Made by a program: the position numbers and the translations under genes
Shown: one piece after another, positions 34,691 through 45,900 of the stretch
Position numbering within the stretch: the stretch's first letter is position 1
Layout of the letters: each line of letters starts with the position of its first letter
Origin: Acanthosoma haemorrhoidale
Taxonomy: Eukaryota; Arthropoda; Insecta; Hemiptera; Acanthosomatidae
Direction of reading: 5' to 3'
Length of the DNA stretch: 64,000 bases
NCBI GenBank assembly: GCA_930367205.1
Contig: OV884012.1
Location: 50,489,239-50,553,238, forward strand
The notes under the pieces: generated by a model
The model's database searches: none
Seen by the model: only the letters and a program-made list of their open reading frames with translations
What the model was told of the DNA's origin: nothing

Positions 34691-35867
34691 TTTTACCATA
34701 CCATAACCGATTTCTTATTGTGGGAATAGTTGGTATTAATTACAGTTTCTGAAAAAGGTTAAAGCTGGCCGTAATAAACTGCTAGTAGAGCAGATCTTCC
34801 CCTTAGAGGAGTACAGAAGGTGATGTTGATAAATAGTAGGAGGCGACAGGCAGCAAAGATAGGCTGGCCTTAATCCTCGCTTACCTCTATCTTCCTACCT
34901 CCTTCCTCCAGCCTACCATGTCTTCTCGTCTGGTACTGCGGTCAGAGTAATGTACTTGTCCTGTATGTAGTATAAGATCTACTATGTTCTAGATAAATGG
35001 CTCAACAATATGATAAGATTTACAATGTTTCGAATCAGTTTGTTTGTTTAGTCATAACTAAGCTAATCAGAGTGAAATGCAGTTTTTACGAGAGTCAAAT
35101 CGATAAAGCTTAATGGAGAAAAGTTATTGCAAAACTGAATAATTTCTTTTAAAAAGATATTTATACATAAGTAAGATATTCCTAATCATGTCGCAATTCG
35201 ATTACAGTTCTTTAAACGTTTCGGAAATCCATAACAAAAAGCAGCTGCAGACTTAATTAGCCTTTAAGCTAGTATTTCACACACATTCGGTGATGTGAAT
35301 TGCATACGCTCCTAAGCGAACCTCTGAAATGCTTCTCGGGTAAAACTTAATAGCATGGAACTAAGTTTTCTCTTTCAAAGATGATGAATGATAAATAAAA
35401 TCTCATTAATGAACTTAACGATAACTACTATTATATGATTAGTGCCGGTTGTAGAAGGGTATAATTAAATAATATATTTCCGTCTTTCCAAAATACGGGA
35501 TTCATTTACCAATAACTTTTTCGATAGATCTACGCTTTTATCTTCAGTTGCCGATTGATAGTGAAAAAACTTATAACGTTTAAAATAATTTACATTAATT
35601 TACACTTTAAAATAGATTTTCAATCTCTTCATACATCACTCTACGGCTTAATTGGTTACTGAAGATGATAACTTTATATATTTTATACACTTTATTTTTT
35701 GTCTCCTCTCTTTATTCCATGTTTTTGGAGCAGTCGAAAACGTTATTGTTATTTGTCAATAAATACCATAATGTGGAGTGACGGAAAATTAATAATTTAA
35801 TTACTTTCTTCTTATCTCAAAGTAAGTTAGTACTGTTAAATTTTGAATTGAAATTAATTTTTTTTTA
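34691..35867. other. AT-rich non-coding region
   Basis: No gene, repeat or conserved motif that I can recognise. Confidence 0.5.
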
Positions 35868-35875
35868 TTTAATTT
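35868..35875. repeat. Probable target-site duplication, left (8 bp)
   Basis: ATTTAATT, repeated at 39564-39571. It is AT-rich and short, so chance is possible, but both copies sit exactly where the element homology ends. Confidence 0.55.
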
Positions 35876-36045
35876 TACAGATACAATCCTTTATTGTGCT
35901 AAAATTACAATCTTCCTTGCTAGGCAATAAGTAATTAAGATATACTATCATTCATACCATATTTACATTTCATCATTCACTCCCTCATTCATTCAGGACA
36001 TAATTGGAGAAACTGGCCATTGCCGGGACTCCCACTGTCACTTGA

Positions 36046-38621
36046 TTATAGCAGGTCACGAGGCCACTGCCGTTTCAGTCTCCGAGGAGGATTATATGGA
36101 TGAGTGACGCAGTGCAATGACTGTGCTACAGGATTAGGGTGTTTGGAAAGGCTACTGTGGAATTTCATAAACTTGGAAGGGATGAGTTCTAGAATGTAGG
36201 GTATATTAAGGTCGTTATGAAGGGTTTTGTTGCTGACATAATAAGGGGCATTTACTATTGTTCTCAGGACTTTTGATTGAAAGGATTGGATACGCTTGAT
36301 GTTCGACTTTTTTGCTGTCCCCCATAGCTCTATTCCGTATGTCCAGATTGGTTTAAGTATAACTTTGTAGATTAGTAGTTTATTTTCTATTGAGAGATGG
36401 GATGTCCTTTGAAGTAGTCTGTATAGTTGTCCAAAGCGTCTGTTTAGTTCTTGTCTTTTTAGTCTCGTATGTGGGTTCCAGGTCAGTCGTTTGTCGAGAT
36501 GGAAGCCTAAGTACCGTACTATCTCGGATACAGGGAGAGGAATAGAATTAAAATAAACAAGTGGACAAGACTTGCGACAAAGGGTGAAGGTAATGTGGGA
36601 ACATTTTGCATCATTAACTTTGATCCTCCATTGGTTGCACCAATACTCGATCTCGTCAAGGTGTTTTTGAAGGTTATGGGATGCTATGTCGGGGTCTGGG
36701 TGGGATGATAAGACTGCAGTGTATAGTTAGAGTATTCTAAACCACAGCGGACTTGGAAGAAGCGGTTTGAAAGGTAGGACTGTAGGATTAGGAAAAGGGT
36801 CTGTGGTAAATATCTTTTGAGCTTGTAGAGTAAACCTGCGTGCCAAACCCTGTCAAAAGCTTGAGCTATATCAAGAAAAGCAGCAGTGCAATACTGTTTG
36901 GTTTCAAGGGCTGAGGATATGTGATCAACAACGCGAAGGCCTTGATGAGCAGTGGAATGTCGTTGGCGGAAACTAAACTGGTGAGAAGGATAAGGGTTTT
37001 TGGATTCAATAATTGGAAGTAGGCATTTTAGTAGAAGTTTCTCAAATATTTTTGAGAGGATAGGGAGTAGGCTTATTGGACGGTAAGATGAGGCGTCATT
37101 GGGTGGTTTACCGGGTTTGGTGAATAGGGTAATAATGGAATGTTTCCAGAGGAGAGGAATGTGCGTCGTTCGGATTATGCAATTATATATGTAGGTTAGG
37201 AAGATTATGGCTTTTGGAGGAAGTTGTTTGAGAATTTGAGGAGTAAGGAGATAATATCCAGGGGATTTTCGGTGAGGTAAGTTTTTCAGAAGGTATTTGA
37301 CCTCAGAGGGATTAACGGCTTTTGGTGGAAGAGAGAGAGGAATAGGTGAAGTGAGGAAATCTTCCACAGTTGTGCTGTGAGTATGGTTTTGATGTGAAAG
37401 ATGAGGTGTGAACGTATGGGTAAGATGCAGAGCAAATTCCCCCGACCTATCTCCATCCGAAGCCACCCAGGACCCATGATCACGGCGGAGTGGGTGTGAA
37501 ACAGTTTGATACTTTAGGATTTTTTTGGTTACATTCCACAAGGAGTTATCCCTGGTAGACAGAGAGGAGAGGTAGGAATTGAAAGAATCGGAACGGAAGG
37601 ATGCCAATCGCCGCTTTACCAATCGGCAGTACTGATTGTACGTGCGGCGATCAGCAGGATGTCGGGATCTTTGCCACACTGTTCTGGAGCGGCGTTTGGA
37701 TTGGATTAGATCTTTGAGATGCTGAGGTAAACGATTATGATTGTGGATTTTTGGGTGACGATGGGGTGACGATTACTCCCAAGCCGACCCCTGGACCAGA
37801 GTAGTGAAGGAATGCACTGCATCGTCTAGGTCTTGGGATGTTTTCAGGGACAATTTGAGGTCTACAGACTCTGTAAGTAGCTCGCGAAAGTGGTCCCAGT
37901 CAACTGGGCCCCTAATAAATGAAGGAGGAGGCCGTTTGTGAATTGGTCTTAGGGAAATGGTTAATAATAAAGGACTATGATCAGAGGAGAGGTCATCGAG
38001 GCGCGTGAGTGAATAGTTTAGTGTTCCTAAACTATTGTAAAAAAAGAAGTCAAGGAGATCAGGATTTCGGTTGGGATCAGATGGCCAATAGGTGGCTGTG
38101 TCAGGAGAGATAATGGAGCAATGTTTCCGTGTGAGTGCAGACAGCAAAGCACGTCCTCGTGTATTCGTGGCTCTTGACCCCCAGTGTTGGTGCTTCGCAT
38201 TAAAGTCCCCACCCACAAGGAAACGATGTCCGATGGACTCTAGAAAGGAGATGAATTGGGAGTCGGAAATAGATTTATTGGGAGGGCAGTACACTGATGC
38301 TAGAGTAAGGGGAAAAGTGAAGGTGGTGATTGACACTGCAGTGGATTGAAGGAAATCATGTGCTACCAAAGGAACTATGTGGTGGAATATGGAGTTATGG
38401 ACAATGACAGCGGTACCTGCATGAGCTCTTCCATCTGGGTGATCAGTTCGATAAGTCTGGTACTGTCGAACGGTAAATGGTCGTTTACTCGTAAGTCTTG
38501 TTTCAGTATTAAGAGCTACGTCGATGTTTTTGTCGTGGAGTAGTGCTGTCAGTTCGTTAGAGTGGGTGCGAACGCCATTCGCATTCCAAAGGAGAATGGA
38601 TAAGTAGTCAGAAGGATCAAC
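36046..38621 (-). pseudogene. ORF2 (endonuclease and RT) of Jockey-like copy 2, disabled
   Basis: The frame follows the ORF1 TAA directly, with GTT as its first codon. The endonuclease part is intact from 38621 to 37776 (WNANGV, GGDFNAKHQHWGS and SDHSPLL all present) and then hits a TAA after SAWE. The frame re-opens from 37772 to 36684 through YRPISLL, the FRQRHST segment (with FGF changed to FSF) and AAFLDIAQAFDRVWH. A deletion of about 120 bp at about 36721 then removes GVPQGS and FADD and shifts the frame. The rest of the C-terminus (36683-36046) is recognisable, to KRQWPRDLL. Because the active site is gone, this copy cannot reverse transcribe. No in-frame ATG occurs in the two long open parts. 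One appears after the deletion (SKFMKFH, where copy 1 has Ile). Confidence 0.9.
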
Positions 38622-39563
38622 TTATGGGTTTTGTTTAACGGGGATCAGGTAGGAGACAAGATTTGTAAGAAGGGAAATGAATGGGGTAATTAGAGTTCTG
38701 AATTCTGTAAGGAATGATGTTAATAGGCTGGTGAGATCTGAAGAGCTTGGAGGTGGAGGAATATGCGAGATTCGTGGTTGAGGATGGGATTGGGTTTGCT
38801 TGACGGGATGAACGGAATGCTGGGGAAGAGAAACTTGTGGACAGCGAGTGAGCGGTGCCTGTGACTGCTCTCTGTTGCGAACGGCATCGGCGAAAGAGAC
38901 AGTAGGCCTCAAGTTTCTGACTGGACCGCTTCTTGGTACTAGTTTTTCCTCTTCTGGCTGACGTCGTTGTTCTGTCCTGGACTTCAGCGTTCTGTATGCC
39001 TCGCAGCCCTTGTAGTTGGCCGGATGTCCTTGCTGGCAAAGCACGCATACAGCAGGTGATTTTAGGGGCTTCTTGCACAGTTCACTTTTGTGTTGCCCAC
39101 TGCACTTTACACACCTGGGAGGGTGGTAGCAGTATGAGTTTGTGTGCCCATAAGCCTGGCAATTATGGTATTGAACTATATCGCGTTTCGGGTAAGGCTT
39201 TTCGACCTGTACTCTTGTGTAATACAAGTGGGTAACCTCGTAGATTTTTTCCACTCCAGGTGTTCGCTCTAGATCCACAAAGAATAAGGGCAGTGGTGTC
39301 TTGGTGCTTGGATTATTTTCTTGTCTTTCCTCACGGAGCACATTCGTGATTTGGCGAACCTTGTATCCTAAGCTTAAGAGCTCCTTCTCTATCTCGTCCG
39401 CTGGTGTAGTGGGATGCAAATTTCTGATCACCACGCGGAGTGATCGTTCCTGCTTTAATTGGTAGGTGTGGAAGTCTGCATTGGTTTCATCCAAATATTT
39501 AACAATCGCTCGATAAGTATCGGGAGTGTGGGGAAATTTTTGTATCCCGAGAGCGATTTTTTG
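38622..39563 (-). CDS. ORF1 (Gag-like, PRE_C2HC and zinc knuckles) of Jockey-like copy 2, 5'-truncated
   Basis: 313 codons are open from the element's truncated 5' edge to TAA at 38624-38622. This is a nucleic-acid chaperone-type ORF1 product that packages element RNA (family knowledge). Visible: IQKFPHTPDTYRAIVKYL, then RSLRVVIRNLHPTTPADEIEKEL and LPLFFVDLE, the PRE_C2HC domain. Three zinc knuckles follow: the first lacks its first Cys (Y-H-N-C...GH...C), the second is C-V-K-C-x3-H-x4-C, the third C-V-L-C-x3-H-x6-C. Then come a basic/Pro-rich linker with SFADAVRNR, and a hydrophobic C-terminus (LTSLLTSFL, ITPFISLLTNLVSYL). No methionine occurs in the whole segment, so the true start must lie in the missing 5' part. 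ORF2 continues in the same frame after the stop. Confidence 0.85.
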   Translation of the reverse strand, partial: QKIALGIQKFPHTPDTYRAIVKYLDETNADFHTYQLKQERSLRVVIRNLHPTTPADEIEKELLSLGYKVRQITNVLREERQENNPSTKTPLPLFFVDLERTPGVEKIYEVTHLYYTRVQVEKPYPKRDIVQYHNCQAYGHTNSYCYHPPRCVKCSGQHKSELCKKPLKSPAVCVLCQQGHPANYKGCEAYRTLKSRTEQRRQPEEEKLVPRSGPVRNLRPTVSFADAVRNREQSQAPLTRCPQVSLPQHSVHPVKQTQSHPQPRISHIPPPPSSSDLTSLLTSFLTEFRTLITPFISLLTNLVSYLIPVKQNP

Positions 39564-39571
39564 ATTTAATT
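39564..39571. repeat. Probable target-site duplication, right (8 bp)
   Basis: Repeat of 35868-35875. Confidence 0.55.
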
Positions 39572-41295
39572 AAAATGAAAATTAAAAAAAAAATCTATTC
39601 TTCATCAATTCGTAATCTTCCGAACCAGATTTAAATGAAATTAATTATTTATTTCCTATCATTTGGTAATTTATGTTGTACTCTCGCTTGTGCTGCAAGC
39701 TTGAAGCTTTTCTGAGAAGTAACTAACTGCTCTAAAGTCAATCACGGCGATACGTCACTTTATATAATATTTATGTAATTAAAACTTGTGTACGCATCAA
39801 ATCCTTCTTTCCATTGTTTGACAAGGAATATTCTTCATGATTCGCAGAATAAAATTTCATTTGGGATAAAATTGGGGCGTCGGATAAAATCAGTCGGCCA
39901 TCCTTATCACACCTATCAGAACAGCGTTCCATGCATTTAAATGAGATAATTCGATCCCGACACTGGCAGGAATCTGCTCCGAGTTAAAATTAATTAATTT
40001 CATCAAATTTTTCTCTAAGCTAAGGAAATTTTCATTCACACTTATAAGATGCCTTCTATTCAGTAACTTCGTTTTTAAAATAAAACATATAACTTTTTAA
40101 TGTTATATTACAAGCAATCTAGCACACAATATGATAATATAAATAGTAATATTTTAAGGGTTTTTATTTAAATTTATAATTTACTGTTTATCTACATTTC
40201 AAGTATTTAATTTTGAAATTTTCTCATTTAAGGACAATGGTTCATTTACTTAAGAGCCAACTTTTCTTATTTTATTTTATTCTCAAGCCTCATAAAGAAA
40301 GAATCCATGCAAAATCTTTCTTTCATATCTACGGTTTGGTTAATGATGAATCTAAACTCCTTCTGGTTATAAATAAACAATATCACTTCATTCATTAGTT
40401 GAAAATTGAATCGTGTTTCCAGAGCACCATTTTTTTTTTTGAAGTTGGGGCAATTGGTGTATGTACCAACGATGCTCCTTTTTTGGGTATCGACTATACC
40501 ACTTGTGGGATGGTTGCATTTCTACTGAGTTTGCAAAACATTGATCAGACTTTTTAGTACCTATTAAAGATAATGAAATAAAGTCACTTCCATCCTTTGG
40601 AAAATTTAGAATGATAATGAAATTCTTGTATACCAACCTTAGGATGTTACGTTAAATGTTCCGTTTTCCTCAAATTGAGAAAAATTGAAAGTTTTTAAAG
40701 TATTCTACAAGCTAGTTAGACTCATTAAACTATTAACAAAACTTAGCATTCGTATTTATTATGTGGACTCTTTAAGTGTCCAGTGTTGGTGGATTACACC
40801 AAGTTCCTCAGTTAAAATCTCATAATGGGTTGTAAATTTTATTTCACCAAAACTGCCTAAATCCACGGCTTCCGATGTAATAGAAGACAGGGCGTAAAAC
40901 TCAAGCTAAATAAAAAGTGACAGTAAATTCTTCTTTATTAGATTAAGGGAAAGGCAAGCTTATAACGCTGACGTGTGTATCTGAGAAGACTGTAAGAGAA
41001 ACCACGGCAGCTGTCAATGGTACGATGATGGAGTGACTCACGAGCCGTGTGAACTAGCTCCGATAAACAGCACTGATCCATCACTGCGAGCTTCATCAGC
41101 GAATCCAAGTCACACGTGCTCCGGAGAATCTAGTGATCCAAAGATGCTTATTCAATTAGCCTCGTGTATCAGTGAATATTGAATACTGTTTTGGAGCAAC
41201 AGTAGCACTGACGATTACAATTGGTTCCTAACAGCTAACCTGAGTGCTAACACCTACCGAGGTGGGTACTTTTTTATAATGGATATTGGTTGAAT

Positions 41296-41372
41296 GAGCA
41301 GTAATAGAACAGTTGGTTGAAAACCCGACTAGATATTAAGGAGGTATCAGGTTTGAGTCACGATCCTGCCAG
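41296..41372 (+). repeat. tRNA-like sequence with pol III A and B boxes (pseudo-tRNA or SINE head)
   Basis: The A-box-like TAGAACAGTTGG at 41305-41316 (one mismatch to TRGCNNAGYNGG) and the B-box-like GGTTTGAGTCA at 41350-41360 (two mismatches to GGTTCGANTCC) are 45 bases apart, the spacing in a real tRNA gene. The flanking text ...GTTGGTTGAAAACCCGACT...CGATCCTGCCA reads like a decayed tRNA. The acceptor and anticodon stems do not pair well, so it is not a working tRNA gene. Confidence 0.5.
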
Positions 41373-42907
41373 TATAACTTTTTCTGTTAATTAGTAATAA
41401 CATCGCTTGAAGTTTATAATGCTTTCAAATTTTTATTTTTCATTTTTCTAGTCGTCCCTTTAATAGGTAATTTAAATCTATATATCAATCTAGTGATTAA
41501 ATTTATTATTAATTAGAAGATTAGCTTACACGTTAATAGTCACCATGTATTTCTAATGTTAGAATTTTGAACCAAGTGGTAAAAAAAGTAGAAATAAAAA
41601 AACATGTTTCTATATTTTTCAAAAATTAATATTATTAGAATTTCTGTCCCTTTGTGTCATCACCTAAACGTACACTTTAACAGTATTAATTTTACTGGCG
41701 ATTAGTTCAAATTAAAGTAGATAATAGAAACGACAATTGAAACAACATACAACATCGAACAGATTAAATATAGAAATAGGAATTATCTGTTGAGCACGCG
41801 TGAAGCTATGGTGGACTGTATAAATAAAAAACCTGACTGCAGGCAACAAACACTTATATACAATACGTTACGCAGAAGGAAAGAAGTTTTTGATGATTTT
41901 GGCCTTGTTTGATTGAGGATTTGTTACTTACCTTTCTGCTTTTCATGAATCTTTATAATAAAACTCCTTCGCTTGCGCCACAATACACCTTAAATACAGA
42001 GCGGGTCGAGCTCTTCGGTCCGATCATACACTCAAAGTACACCATGGCCACAAGGTGTATACAAATATAAACACACTGATAAAAACTGGGAACCAAAGGA
42101 CTTCAATTTTGAGAGTTACCTTTATGAGGTAATTCACTGACAACAGTAAACAGAAACAGTTCCAGGAAGAAACAGTAAAAGTATTCAAGACAAGCTCTGT
42201 TTTGGCTCTTATCAACCCAAAATGTGGTAAGAAATTCAACTAGAATTTTATAATTAATCACGTTATAAAACTCTTGAATATACACACGTGAAAAAATATC
42301 ATTCAACAATTATTGGTTAAGGAGAAAAAATAGTGATCGAACCAATTTTCTCACTTTTCACTTTTCTTTTGGCACTTTGTGATTACCACTCAAACGATTT
42401 TCAACGTGATTGGCTTTCCATACCGAATATCAGTCATGGCAATAATTGTTATATTTTGATTGGGTTTTTTATATCTCGTGTATTAAAATTTTGTTTCTAC
42501 CTATGAAAATTTTCATTTTTGTTGGTTGATACCAAAAATAACTAACACAGGCGTCGATAAACTTTCAGGTGCCCAAACCAACTAGTCGTATAGACTACCA
42601 ATTTCCAGAGTCCGTCCGCTTTAACTGATTAACATTACATTTACACCAGTGCGATTACATTAAGACTTCGTCACATTTTAATAATTATTGGTTGAATTGA
42701 AACAATTCTGGAATACAAAGCAGGGACATTCTGACTTCCGATAATGTGCCCTTAATATAAACAAGAAATACAAAAAAAGTATAGATTGACTACATCATAC
42801 ATCCAGATTTATGATTTAGTACATCCAGAATTATGGCGATTTGTGGTTTTATCGAACAATTCACGAGACCAACCTGAAAAATAGATAATCAAATGTTATC
42901 GGGCTAA

Positions 42908-42975
42908 CGGGGAGCAGCCTAGATGGGTGCCTAAACAGAAATCATAACGTCCCAGGATCAAATCCTAAGTGTGGC
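42908..42975 (+). repeat. Second tRNA-like sequence with A and B boxes
   Basis: CAGCCTAGATGG at 42915-42926 (two mismatches to the A box) and GGATCAAATCC at 42955-42965 (one mismatch to the B box) are 40 bases apart, slightly short for a tRNA. It is followed by a T-rich stretch. Probably a pseudo-tRNA or SINE remnant. It does not look like a close copy of 41296-41372. Confidence 0.4.
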
Positions 42976-45900
42976 TACTTTTTACTCCTCATTAATGAAT
43001 GGTTATCAACAAGTTAATACTTGACTTCTGTTTTTGGTGAATGTTTAATTCGCCGGAAGTTCGAAGCAACACCGATTGTTGACGTCAATCTCTGGAGACA
43101 ATTAGATTTATTTATTTTGTTATCTGAACAGCAGCTTGTTAGCCGTTGTTTGTTCTGCCCAATAGCTCCTCCTGAGATGAGCACCTCCCGCTTCTAGACT
43201 GATCGAAGGCTGGATATTAAAAAGAGGGTGAGGCCTAACAAGGTATTTTTCAAAGGGAGACCCTCCCCCCCTCCCACTGCTTTCCGAAGTAATTAGCAAG
43301 GGAGCCGAGTAGCAGCAATAGCCCCCGGTCGGACAGATGAGCAGATTAAAAAAGTAAATTTCACAGCAGCTAGTATCGTGTAGGGGGTGACTTTTTTCAA
43401 TTTATTTTAAACACTGGTCACGGAGGTTTGGATCAATGATCCATAAATAGCACTGCCGTGGCGTCGAACAATATTTCCAATCTCGCCGTAACGATTCGCA
43501 GCAATGGTGTCCAAAAGAATCGAACCGAAGTTTTTGCGAGTTGATTTACGTTATGTGTAGAAAAACTCTGCAATGAGAATTCAAATTCACGAAAACTTTT
43601 ATTTCTTATGACTGAATTTGTCATTATAAAAAAAAGTTTATTCATAAGTTATTTTGTTTTGTTTAAACTTGAAAATAAATTCTTAAAAGATAATAAAATT
43701 AATGAATTTAAAACACTTTTGGGGTTCTTTAATTACTGTTATATTGATTACAGGTTGATATTCTGAAAAAAAAAAACGAAATAAAAAATGCCTTATTTCC
43801 TTACAAAATTTACCCTCGCCTATTATCGAAATGAGTCCTATTTACATTATCCGTCGTTGTCAGGTAACACAGTATAAAGTATTTTTTTCGTTTATGTCAT
43901 TAATGTACTACCACTAAACATATGAAATCTAGCTTCTGAGGTAAAAATCAAGCTCACACCGTTCTGGACGAACTATGTCGGTATGTATTTAATAATAACT
44001 TCACTAGCTAGTTATTAGAATACAAAATATCTAGTCTCGATGGCTAACTAACGTAATGATCATTAATTCATTATTTTTAAGTTATTTTACGTTCATACAT
44101 TAGCCATTCTCTTTAAGAGTTTTATAAATAATGCAGATAAGTAATATAAAATAATTGCATTTGAAGTACGTCTTTCTTATTAAAACAGTTACAGAGGATA
44201 GTAGAGATCGCATTATTCCGTCAATAAAGTAAAATATAATGCACGCTCGTCGTTTATAAAGCTTTCACGTCTATATAATTTTCATGGTTGATAAAGCTGG
44301 GCCATGATTCATGTGAGTTATCAAAGAAGTAATTCCGGTTATGAAGTCATCTTTCGGGCTTGAAAAAAAACATTAATCATGTCCATTACAAAATTGTCTA
44401 CCAAGATCTGGCGCCTTTCTTTTGCAAAGGTCACCAATTTCTCCCTGTTTAGAGCTTATAAATGCTGATAAAATTAAATTCCAATTTTTTTATTACACAG
44501 CTATTGATATTATGTATTTAAGGTATTAAATATGTTGCGTTAAATTATGTAGCGAAGTGGTTTTGTGGTTGATTGAAACTCACTATTATGGTATGTCAGA
44601 ATTCAAATTTAATACGAAGCTAAGTATATAACCAATTCATGGTTAGGGATCGTTATATACCGATAGAAAATTTATTATTGACGTTTGTGTCCTTAGTAAA
44701 AATATATTTAAATGTAAGATCAAATCAACAATGTAGAAATGGTGAGATACTAATGCGAATCCCCTGATTATTATTGGAAATAACTCATTTTATATAATTC
44801 TTTTTTAATTACCTGTACAATTATGTTCTCCAGCCTAAGAACATAAGTATTATGGATTGTGTCTTAAATAGTAAGGTAGCAATAAAGCTTAATGGTTTTG
44901 CTGATCCAATCGTTATAACTGTGTCCACAGATATCCGTGAATCCAGAAGTATACAATTTAAAAGATATATCCAAATAACACAGTTCATTATTAGTTTGGT
45001 AGGTAACGTAAATTTTAGCTTACAAAATAATTCCTCATTTTAGTGGTAATATTGTATATTTACTTTAAAAAAATAAATTTAATTATTACAAACAATAACA
45101 CTTTTAAAAAATCCAAGTTTATCAAGCCCTTAAAATGCTACAAAATCGTAAAATTGTCTAGATTTCACAACTGTATTCATTGGTATTGATGACCTAAATG
45201 AAGACGCCTAAGTAAGTCCCAAAAAACAAACAACATTATTCGGAACTTCCTTTTAAAACAGCTTCATTTCTATGCAGATTAGAACCAAATATTTTGAGTA
45301 CCGGAGCGTATCAATGTACATGGTTAAAAACCTGTACCCTCTTGTAATCAACAAACGCGGAGTAGGACCAAAACCCCAAGCTTTCGCATCTGAGGTTTCA
45401 TAGTGGATTCCAACTTTTCTGGTTGACTTGTTAGTTCTGTTTTTTTTTTTTTTTTTTTAATGAAATATCCTCTTCAGCTCGATAATATATTGAAAACGAT
45501 TGTAAATTGACTGTAGAACATTAGAAATTCGAACAAATACACATAGAAACAGCTCAAAATGTATGACAATTTGTTAGGTGGTATTATCTTCAAAAACAGC
45601 CTTAACTTTTTCCTAACAGAAACATCTTGTGAATAAAAAACTGTTAATTATCTGGGCTTTTGTCGATTAAAATTATATTTTTGGCATATCTAGCTAGCAC
45701 GTTTTGACGAAAATTCTATAATTCCAAAGACGCCCTATTACAGCTTACCGTAATATCCAGTAGATTTTCACAGTGGTATTCATAGTCCCTTTTATTAGTT
45801 TCCTTTATTTCTTTAATACGTATTTCCAAAAATATAATTAAATTTATAATTGATATAAAAAAATTGTGCTGTAACAAAACAGAAAAGTAAATCTTTAAAT

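Larger units (their letters stand above)
35876..39563 (-). mobile_element. Jockey-like non-LTR retrotransposon, longest copy (copy 2), disabled
   Basis: This is the same family as 26890-29932 and 11886-12795, but it carries most of ORF1 as well as ORF2. It starts on the minus strand at 39563 inside ORF1 and ends at 35876 after AATAAAG...GTAA. Relative to copy 1 it has a deletion of about 120 bp at 36721 (RT motifs B and C), a nonsense codon at 37773-37775, and a loss of about 220 bp in the 3' UTR near 35996. Copy 1 and copy 2 are otherwise very similar over about 2.6 kb. Confidence 0.9.

Noticed and set aside
38933..39235. 100-codon plus-strand frame
   Set aside because: It is antisense to the zinc-knuckle ORF1 and its cysteines mirror those codons. 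Not an independent gene.
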